NCBI GenBank assembly: GCA_007134625.1
Contig: SLKL01000338.1
Span: 1 to 5,197 of the forward strand
From: Saprospiraceae bacterium
Lineage (GTDB): Bacteria; Bacteroidota; Bacteroidia; Chitinophagales; Saprospiraceae
Length of the DNA stretch: 5,197 nt
Direction of reading: 5' to 3'
Made by a program: the position numbers and the translations under genes. Position 1 is the stretch's first letter; each line of letters begins with the position of its first letter. The notes beneath the pieces were generated by a model. That model ran no database searches, was not told the origin of the DNA, and saw nothing but the letters and a program-made list of their open reading frames with translations. Shown in pieces: positions 1 to 5,197 of this stretch.

Positions 1-709
1 AGTCTATCTGAGTGAATTCCGGTTGCCTGTCTGCCCTTAAGTCCTCGTCTCTGAAGCATTTGACGATCTGAAAATAACGCTCCATTCCACTGACCATCAG
101 CAATTGCTTAAAGGTCTGAGGTGATTGTGGAAGCGCATAAAACTCGCCCGGATTCATGCGACTTGGAACCACAAAATCGCGGGCTCCTTCAGGTGTACTT
201 TTGATCAAAAAAGGCGTCTCCACTTCGATAAAGCCCTGATTGTCAAGATGCTTTCTCGTTTCAATCGCAAGCTTACTTCTGAAAATGAGTTTGCTTTGAA
301 CCGGATTTCTTCTTATGTCGAGGTAACGGTACTTCATGCGTAGTTCGTCACCACCGTCTGTTTCATCTTCAATGGTAAAAGGAGGTGTTTTTGAAGGGTT
401 AAAAACCTGTAGATCATTGACAATAATTTCAATGTCTCCGGTAGCGCGATCGGGGTTTTTACTGCTTCGCTCAGCCACTTCTCCTTCAATCATGATGACA
501 AATTCTCTTCCGAGACCACGCGCTTTTTCACATAATCCGGCATTGGTTTCCATATTAAAAACCAATTGGGTAATCCCGAATCTGTCGCGCAGGTCAACAA
601 AGGTCATACCTCCGAGATCACGGCTTTTTTGTACCCATCCGGCAAGTTTGACATTTTTTCCGACATGATCAATTCTCAATTCTCCGCAAGTGTGGCTTCT
701 GTAACTCAT
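1..709 (-). CDS. aspS: Aspartyl-tRNA synthetase, N-terminal 236 residues (gene continues off the left edge)
   Basis: A class II aminoacyl-tRNA synthetase that charges tRNA-Asp with aspartate in the cytoplasm. The visible 236 codons contain the N-terminal OB-fold anticodon-binding domain (about residues 1-105, with [11 protein letters not shown] at 24-34 and FVDLRDRFG at 37-45). The first part of the catalytic domain follows: RYLDIRR at 128-134, the flipping-loop segment STPEGARDF at 171-179, the aspartate/ATP-site segment [11 protein letters not shown] at 195-205, and motif 2 [18 protein letters not shown] at 219-236. Glu174, Gln198, Lys201 and Arg220 align with E. coli Glu171, Gln195, Lys198 and Arg217 at a constant offset of three, so the active site looks intact this far. 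Bacterial AspRS is usually near 585 residues, so over half, including the GAD insertion and motif 3, lies beyond the edge. The start ATG (707-709) gives the family-typical beginning [11 protein letters not shown]; only an A-rich stretch precedes it. Identification is secure; only completeness is unknown. Confidence 0.97.
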   Translation of the reverse strand, partial: MSYRSHTCGELRIDHVGKNVKLAGWVQKSRDLGGMTFVDLRDRFGITQLVFNMETNAGLCEKARGLGREFVIMIEGEVAERSSKNPDRATGDIEIIVNDLQVFNPSKTPPFTIEDETDGGDELRMKYRYLDIRRNPVQSKLIFRSKLAIETRKHLDNQGFIEVETPFLIKSTPEGARDFVVPSRMNPGEFYALPQSPQTFKQLLMVSGMERYFQIVKCFRDEDLRADRQPEFTQID

Positions 710-730
710 ACTACTTTTTATTTTGAAGCG

Positions 731-738
731 CAAAAGTA
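731..738 (-). promoter_or_regulatory. Bacteroidota-type -7 promoter element for aspS
   Basis: On the minus strand these bases read TACTTTTG, a perfect match to the TAnnTTTG -7 element recognised by the Bacteroidota primary sigma factor. It sits 21 bases upstream of the aspS ATG, which implies a very short untranslated leader of about 15-18 bases. I find no convincing TTTG at the -33 position, so the call rests on the -7 box and its placement. The leader has no Shine-Dalgarno motif and is A-rich just before the start codon, as is common in this phylum. Confidence 0.6.
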
Positions 739-876
739 AGGAAAATATCAGGATTCGAGTGGTGTATAGATACAATGTTAGGACACAAGCTAAAAAAAGA
801 AATCCCTAAATTTACCGCAGGCAACATTATGAAACATTAAGGTTTCTTTAATAGAGAAATGAAAATTCACTAAACA

Positions 877-960
877 ATGCAAAATACTCCAAACGTAGCA
901 ATACGTATCTCATTTATTCTACTTTTGTTTTTTAGTCTCCAGACACAAAGCACCATAGCG
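877..960 (+). other. Sec signal peptide of the giant protein (residues 1-28)
   Basis: The first 28 residues have a short N-region with Arg10, a hydrophobic core from about residue 11 to 21 (ISFILLLFFSL), and a small-residue end STIA before Gln29. Cleavage between Ala28 and Gln29 is the natural prediction; an Ala-Gln junction is very common in Bacteroidota exported proteins. The N-region is weakly charged (one Arg, no Lys), in keeping with the rest of this lysine-poor protein. Confidence 0.82.
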
Positions 961-3900
961 CAGATAATTGGATCACAGTTTTTGTGTTTTGAAGAATGCT
1001 ACACCTATACTTTCGATCCCATAAATGGTGAGGATGCTGCCTATTATGTGTTGAATTACTGGATGGGAGGAGATACTACTTTATTTCCGGATGAAAACAA
1101 TGAAATTCTCATTTGCCAGACCACAGGCTTTCCGGATGTATTAACTGCTTATTCGGCTGATGGTGACCCATTAGACAGCATTTCATTTTTTATTGGAGAA
1201 GTAACTGTAATTGGTTTAGAGATAATTTCCCCTTTAGCGTGCGGCAATCAAATTCGTTATCAGGATTTCCAAAATTGTTTTGAAGTCTGTGAGGGCAGTA
1301 TTGTAACATTTAGAATTAGGGATTTCAATCCTGAATCCATAAACTGGGATTTTTCAGGAAACGGAGAAGTGTTGGATTACGACAATCGTCATATTACCAT
1401 TCAATTTTTTGGACCATCGGTCAATAATTGGATCAGTTATACGGGTCGTATAAAACCGGGCTGTGCCATTGAGGGAGGCAATTGTATTGAGGTTATTGAA
1501 AAGCCTGTCGCTTCCTTTACTTCCTTTCCTGAAGCTGAAAATGACACCATTACAGTCTGCAGGGGGCAATCTATTGAATTTACCTCCACAACAAGTGCTG
1601 AAAATATGGAGTGGTATGCAGGTTCTGCAGGTTCAGGTGAAGGCAATTCTTTTTCTGTAGAATATTATGAAAGTGGATTTTTTGAAGTTTCTCAAAAAGT
1701 AAGTGAGGTTTGTGATTGTGAGGACATCAAGACTGTAGTTGTGCAGGTTCTTGATGCTGATGCACCGGTCATTTACTGTACCGGGTCAGTTTGCATGGGA
1801 GATACTGTGACATATAGGGCTGATCCGTCCTGTGATCCTTACATATGGGACATTGCCGGTTCGGCGGATATCATTTCAGGGGGTAATACATCAGATGATT
1901 TTATACAGGTCCACTGGACAGGAGGGGCTTCAGGCACAGTTTCATTAACGACCGCTTGTCATGACATATGTCCTTTTCCAGCAATTGAGCAGGTTTTTAT
2001 TCTTGGGGATGAGACTAGAATCCAAGGTCCTGAAAGAGTATGTCCAAACAGGACATATTCTTTTCGGGTGGACAATAGGGATGGGACTAATTTTAGTTGG
2101 TCAGCGGGTTTTGCAGCAATTCAATCCGGGAATGGAACTAATGAAATCACTGCAAGATTTTTCAATACTCCACAACAACCCTGGATTGCAGTATATATTG
2201 AAGATTGCACAAGAGACTGTATACAAACCGATACTTTGTGGCTTGATCTAACCACTCCCCTCGACCTGAATGGACCCAACCGATTGTGCCCGGAAGAGGA
2301 AGCTATTTACACCCTTGAATCCAATTCAGCGCCGGTAGATGCTATCTGGGAAGTCAGGGATGAACATGGCAATTTGATAGCTGAAGAAACCACCTTGTCA
2401 AGTAGTTTTTCCTTTTCTCCTCCGTATGGCGGAACATTTACCATTACTGCCACTCCTGGGAATGATGATTACTGCGATCCCTTTGCAGTTATAACGCTCA
2501 TAGCAGCTGATGTCACTACAGCAGAACCACTAATCGAGGGTGAGACCATTGTCTGTCCGTGGGAATGGTACACCTATTCAGTGGAAATTCCCGAGGGAGA
2601 ACCACTTTCCATTATTTGGGAAGTTCATGACGGGTCTGAAGTGAGCGAACATTTTTCAAGTGAAATAAATGTACAATGGACTGAGGGTACGGATAAGTTG
2701 ATCAGAGTGCAATGGATTGATATATTCAGTGGGTGCGCAAGTGATTGGGTGGAATTGTCGATCAGCGAAATTGAAGAAATAGAAATCAGTGGACAGGACA
2801 GAAGCTGTGTTTTTTCGGAGTCTTTTTTCAGTATCGACAGCAACCTGATTGGTGAGGTCAGCTGGGAATTGAGTATCCCATCCATGGGAACAATAGTTGA
2901 GCAGGAAGATCCAACCACCGTTATAGTTAGGTGGAAAGAGAGTGGAATGGTAGAATTAACTGCCCGTTATTGCAGCTTTACCGTTTCTATTGAAATTGAG
3001 GTGTTGCCGGAAATAGAACCCGTCGTAATAGATTCAGAAGTCTGCAGAGGGGGTTTGGTTGCCATCTCTCCGACTGAATCTTTTAGTTCATATGAATGGT
3101 ATTCCAATGGTGTTCAAGTTTGTAATATTGCTTCTTGTGAATTGGGATTTGGCGATTATCTTTTGATTGTGGAAGATGAATTTGGATGTCAAGGAAGAAC
3201 AAGATTTAAAATAAGAGAAATACCATCATTTGAGGTAAATATCATCAATCTTGATCCGGCGGGAATCTGCGATGGTGATTCGGTACGGTTGGTTTCCAGT
3301 CTTCCATATAGTCCAGATTATGTTTTTACTTGGTTTTTTCACAATACGCCTATCGCATTTGACACTGATACTATTGTTGTGGGCGAATGGGGCAATTACA
3401 GTCTCGAAGTTCTTCAACTATCTACTGGTTGTAATGAAAGATCTCGTTTTCTCAGAATATGTGAACATTGTGATCCAAGGACGATACTGTGGGATTGCTC
3501 TTTTTCTAGTGATGGGCAATGCGAAAATGAAGGGGATTTAGATCCCTTAATTGACGTCCTAACTGAGGCTATAGGTAATTGTAACCACATTCGGTTTGAA
3601 GTGATTAATCCTGGAATTGTAGATAGTACTGTCTTATGGTTTATAGTTGATGGAGATAGTTCTGTTTTACTTGCAGGAAATCCGGTTGACTATTTTTTCA
3701 ATAACGCAGCTAATCATTATGTTCGGGCGACAGGAACGGGATTAGATATGACGGGTGACACCATAAATTTTAGAAGCAGATTAATTACTTTGGAATTCGA
3801 AAATGAATTAGATTTTGATTTCTTACCCGGCTGCGTAAATGAGGAGTTAGAATTCCAGTCTTTTATCGTGACGGGAGATGTTGACTCCCTCATCGGTGTG

Positions 3901-5197
3901 GAATGGAATTTTGGAGATCCGGCCTCAGGAGTAAATAACATTTCTACAGACTTAAATCCTACCCATGTGTATACTGAGACGAGTTTTTATGATGTGCTCC
4001 TGATTGCTAATTTTGGCAGTTGTTCTCTGGAGGTTGAAAAAACAATAGAGGTTAGACCTGTTCCTGATGCGGGCTTTATGGAGGATGGTTCACCCTGTAT
4101 TGAAGATTTGGTAATGGGCTTGGCCAATTTAGATCAGGGGTTTTATGAATGGAATTTCCTGTATGCTCAAGACTCCTTATTGGTTCACGATAAAAACAAT
4201 CCGGGTGTCTTTCGCTACGATTCATCAGGTACTTATATAGTCGAATTGAGGGTAGAAGATTTATTTGGATGCACCAATTCCCATATTGAAACAATAGAAA
4301 TAAATGAATCTATTGCAATTCCTGAAATTGTTGCTGACCGGCCATTTCCTCTGTGTGAGGGTGATTGGGTGGAACTGTCTGTAATTGGCGGAAATTTCTC
4401 TGATTTTATTTGGAGTAACGGGAGTGAGGATTCCACAACTATTGCAGAGTCCTCCGGGCAGTATTCAGTAAGCGTAAGGGATGAAAACAACTGTCTGGCA
4501 AGATCCGGTGTTTTTCCAGTAGAATACGAACCCACTCCCGCAGCTGAAGTACTTGGAAGAATACCCGGACAGTCGGGTATCGTTCGCAACGACACCCTAA
4601 CTGCCTGTTTCGGTTCCCCGGTAGAACTTTTTTCCATTCTCGAAGAGAACAATCATTCTTTTAGCTGGAATACTACCGATGATTCCCGCATTTTGATTTA
4701 TGACGGGCTTGAAAACCCATTTCTGGACCCGGGATTACACCAATTCGAGCTTACTGTCCAAAATACTACTTCCGGTTGCGAAAGTGTCAGTGATCCATTT
4801 TATGTAAGAATTTTTCCCACTCCTGAGCAACCTCTGATAGCTACCACACCTGACGGGCTTCTGTGCAGTGGGGACTCAGTTCAAATGGAAGTGAGTAATA
4901 TTGAAGCTACGCTGGACTATTTCTGGAGCACTGGAAGTAATGGTACAACTTTTTCAACTACTAATGCCGGGCAGTATTTTGTTACTGCTGAAAATGAATG
5001 GGGGTGCAGAGCTGAGAGTCAGCCTGTGGTAATCAATCCTGCCCCCAATACAGCTTTTTTTCCGAAGGGATGTCTTGAGGAATGCGAAGAAATATCCATA
5101 TGTCTGCCTGTACCGGATGGATATCAAATCACTGAATGGATAAGAGACGGGGAGGACCTCAGTTTGCCTGTTGACCCCACAGAAGTGGCCATCGCAG
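877..5197 (+). CDS. Giant exported multi-module Ig/PKD-like surface protein (3' end beyond the window)
   Basis: I cannot name this gene. It is one open frame of 1440 complete codons plus one base, with no stop before the right edge. The ATG at 877 is the first usable start because an in-frame TAA lies at 871-873. It is followed directly by a signal peptide. The rest is a string of about sixteen beta-sandwich modules resembling PKD, PKD-like and Ig-like domains. Recurrent elements are a C-x-G-[DSQ] entry strand (CEGS 138, CRGQ 228, CMGD 306, CDGD 798, CEGD 1160, CSGD 1330), a core Trp 18-24 residues later, and a G-x-Y strand ending near a second Cys (for example GTYIVELRVEDLFGC, 1118-1132). 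No catalytic motif or transmembrane segment is visible after the signal peptide. The composition is very acidic and lysine-poor. Such proteins in Bacteroidota are typically secreted or surface-bound adhesin-like cargo of the type IX secretion system, usually with a C-terminal sorting domain; that domain would be outside the window, so the route and the adhesion role are inference. Confidence 0.9.
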   Translation, partial: MQNTPNVAIRISFILLLFFSLQTQSTIAQIIGSQFLCFEECYTYTFDPINGEDAAYYVLNYWMGGDTTLFPDENNEILICQTTGFPDVLTAYSADGDPLDSISFFIGEVTVIGLEIISPLACGNQIRYQDFQNCFEVCEGSIVTFRIRDFNPESINWDFSGNGEVLDYDNRHITIQFFGPSVNNWISYTGRIKPGCAIEGGNCIEVIEKPVASFTSFPEAENDTITVCRGQSIEFTSTTSAENMEWYAGSAGSGEGNSFSVEYYESGFFEVSQKVSEVCDCEDIKTVVVQVLDADAPVIYCTGSVCMGDTVTYRADPSCDPYIWDIAGSADIISGGNTSDDFIQVHWTGGASGTVSLTTACHDICPFPAIEQVFILGDETRIQGPERVCPNRTYSFRVDNRDGTNFSWSAGFAAIQSGNGTNEITARFFNTPQQPWIAVYIEDCTRDCIQTDTLWLDLTTPLDLNGPNRLCPEEEAIYTLESNSAPVDAIWEVRDEHGNLIAEETTLSSSFSFSPPYGGTFTITATPGNDDYCDPFAVITLIAADVTTAEPLIEGETIVCPWEWYTYSVEIPEGEPLSIIWEVHDGSEVSEHFSSEINVQWTEGTDKLIRVQWIDIFSGCASDWVELSISEIEEIEISGQDRSCVFSESFFSIDSNLIGEVSWELSIPSMGTIVEQEDPTTVIVRWKESGMVELTARYCSFTVSIEIEVLPEIEPVVIDSEVCRGGLVAISPTESFSSYEWYSNGVQVCNIASCELGFGDYLLIVEDEFGCQGRTRFKIREIPSFEVNIINLDPAGICDGDSVRLVSSLPYSPDYVFTWFFHNTPIAFDTDTIVVGEWGNYSLEVLQLSTGCNERSRFLRICEHCDPRTILWDCSFSSDGQCENEGDLDPLIDVLTEAIGNCNHIRFEVINPGIVDSTVLWFIVDGDSSVLLAGNPVDYFFNNAANHYVRATGTGLDMTGDTINFRSRLITLEFENELDFDFLPGCVNEELEFQSFIVTGDVDSLIGVEWNFGDPASGVNNISTDLNPTHVYTETSFYDVLLIANFGSCSLEVEKTIEVRPVPDAGFMEDGSPCIEDLVMGLANLDQGFYEWNFLYAQDSLLVHDKNNPGVFRYDSSGTYIVELRVEDLFGCTNSHIETIEINESIAIPEIVADRPFPLCEGDWVELSVIGGNFSDFIWSNGSEDSTTIAESSGQYSVSVRDENNCLARSGVFPVEYEPTPAAEVLGRIPGQSGIVRNDTLTACFGSPVELFSILEENNHSFSWNTTDDSRILIYDGLENPFLDPGLHQFELTVQNTTSGCESVSDPFYVRIFPTPEQPLIATTPDGLLCSGDSVQMEVSNIEATLDYFWSTGSNGTTFSTTNAGQYFVTAENEWGCRAESQPVVINPAPNTAFFPKGCLEECEEISICLPVPDGYQITEWIRDGEDLSLPVDPTEVAIA
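1258..3459 (+). repeat. First array of about nine PKD-like/Ig-like modules (residues 128-861)
   Basis: These are tandem protein modules, diverged in sequence but constant in layout. Entry Cys, core Trp and closing Cys fall at 138-157-196/203, 228-246-279/281, 306-324-361/365, 389-408-444/448, 471-491-533, 560-581-620, 644-663-699, 723-741-771 and 798-819-852. Modules 3 to 7 share the PKD-like pattern in which the Trp is followed, about 20-25 residues on, by a strand such as IQVHW (343-347), INVQW (597-601) or VIVRW (682-686). Modules 8 and 9 are shorter and Ig-like, with endings such as GDYLLIVEDEFGC (759-771). Residues 29-127 ahead of the array are a less typical first module (C41, W62, C80). 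The layout is seen directly; the fold assignment is inferred from family resemblance. Confidence 0.7.
3460..3582 (+). other. Cysteine-cluster linker between the two module arrays (residues 862-902)
   Basis: Five cysteines fall in 41 residues: C862 and C865 (CEHC), C874, C882 and C902, with an acidic stretch ENEGDLDPLID at 883-893. This breaks the regular two-Cys-per-module rhythm seen on both sides. The last Cys (C902) appears to open the following module. The segment could be a small disulfide-knotted spacer or a metal-binding insert. The four-Cys spacing (2, 8, 7 residues between) does not match a zinc-binding motif I recognise, and in an exported protein disulfides are more likely. Confidence 0.55.
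3583..3807 (+). other. Module lacking a closing cysteine (residues 903-977)
   Basis: This module follows the cysteine cluster and keeps the entry Cys to Trp spacing (C902, W921) and a plausible late beta strand, NHYVRATGTGL, at 946-956. It has no second Cys anywhere before residue 986, where the next module begins. C902 therefore either pairs with a cysteine of the preceding cluster or stays free. The assignment as an Ig/PKD-like module rests on spacing and beta-strand alternation only. Confidence 0.45.
3808..4056 (+). other. Canonical PKD domain (residues 978-1060)
   Basis: This is the clearest recognisable domain of the protein. It carries the PKD hallmark WNFGDP at 1010-1015, then NPTHVYT at 1027-1033 and the following strand FYDVLLIANFGSC at 1037-1049, all in the expected order and spacing. 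C986 and C1049 bracket it, so a disulfide is likely. PKD domains are beta-sandwich spacers or interaction modules in extracellular proteins; no ligand can be inferred from this sequence. Confidence 0.85.
4057..5197 (+). repeat. Second array of PKD/Ig-like modules, the last one cut by the window edge (residues 1061-1440)
   Basis: Four complete modules and one partial follow the canonical PKD domain. Residues 1061-1145 form a diverged PKD-like module (C1074, YEWNF with W1092, closing C1132). Residues 1150-1216 are a short Ig-like module (C1160, W1179, C1206). Residues 1220-1314 are a longer one (C1244, W1264, C1301). Residues 1317-1388 are another short one (C1330, W1350, C1377). The short modules share IWSNGSEDST/FWSTGSNGTT after the Trp strand and GQYSVSV/GQYFVTA before the closing Cys, so they are close relatives. 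The partial module starts with a double-Cys entry (C1399, C1403), then C1409 and W1421, and runs off the edge. Confidence 0.7.

Noticed and set aside
125..668. Two plus-strand open frames (125-343 and 336-668) within the left 700 bases.
   Set aside because: They are antisense to aspS, whose conserved motifs are unambiguous on the minus strand.
807..814. TAAATTTA as a -7 box for the giant gene.
   Set aside because: The last base differs from TAnnTTTG and no TTTG lies at the correct distance upstream; in an AT-rich spacer this is expected by chance.
831..852. Overlapping short inverted repeats (GAAAC/GTTTC and ATTAA/TTAAT) before the giant gene.
   Set aside because: Stems are only five pairs, mutually exclusive and AT-rich, with no T-tract; too weak for a terminator or operator call, and no gene ends there.
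3460..3582. Zinc-finger reading of the cysteine cluster.
   Set aside because: The protein is exported and the spacing matches no zinc-binding family I recognise; disulfide bonding is the simpler reading.
2741..4380. A 14-base exact match (gtgattgggtggaa, at 2741 and 4361) encoding DWVELS twice.
   Set aside because: The two copies sit at different positions of their modules (after a closing Cys in one, after an entry Cys in the other) and similarity does not extend further, so it is most likely coincidence rather than a DNA duplication.
4233..4652. A 139-codon minus-strand open frame, and other frames of 60-110 codons on both strands across 877-5197.
   Set aside because: They lie wholly inside the long plus-strand coding frame, have no recognisable domain or plausible start context, and their composition looks like antisense or shifted reading of the real gene.
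877..5197. Possible recent tandem DNA duplication of modules.
   Set aside because: No long near-identical DNA repeats were seen by eye; the modules share spacing and scattered residues only, which points to old duplication with divergence.

Overview
The window looks like chromosomal DNA of a Bacteroidota bacterium. It holds two divergently oriented protein genes, both running off the window. On the minus strand (1-709) is the N-terminal half of a bacterial-type aspartyl-tRNA synthetase (aspS). It starts 21 bases downstream of a TACTTTTG element that matches the Bacteroidota -7 promoter consensus TAnnTTTG. Neither gene shows a Shine-Dalgarno sequence, which also fits Bacteroidota. The style of the second protein (AQ-type signal peptide end, tandem PKD/Ig-like modules) suggests a marine or free-living group such as the Saprospiria. 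That finer placement is inference only.

Layout: 1-709, aspS (5' part of the gene, minus strand). 710-876, a 167-base intergenic region with the aspS promoter and no RNA gene that I can recognise. 877-5197, one uninterrupted plus-strand reading frame of 1440 complete codons with no stop, open at the right edge. It encodes an N-terminal signal peptide followed by about sixteen tandem beta-sandwich (Ig/PKD-like) modules, each 65-95 residues.

The giant exported protein is the notable object. Nearly every module follows the same spacing: a Cys, a Trp 18-24 residues later, and a second Cys 46-63 residues after the first. This predicts one disulfide per module. The array is split near its middle by a cysteine cluster (residues 862-902) and a module lacking its closing Cys. 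By my count the protein has 49 Cys, only 10 Lys, and roughly 230 Asp+Glu against about 56 Lys+Arg, so it is strongly acidic and lysine-depleted. It most resembles large surface or secreted proteins of Bacteroidota exported by Sec and then the type IX secretion system. The C-terminal sorting domain that would prove this lies outside the window.

The two genes are not functionally linked by anything visible; they are simply divergent neighbours. I see no transposon, CRISPR array, tRNA, rRNA, riboswitch or defence system. The frames other than these two over 877-5197 and 1-709 are shadows.
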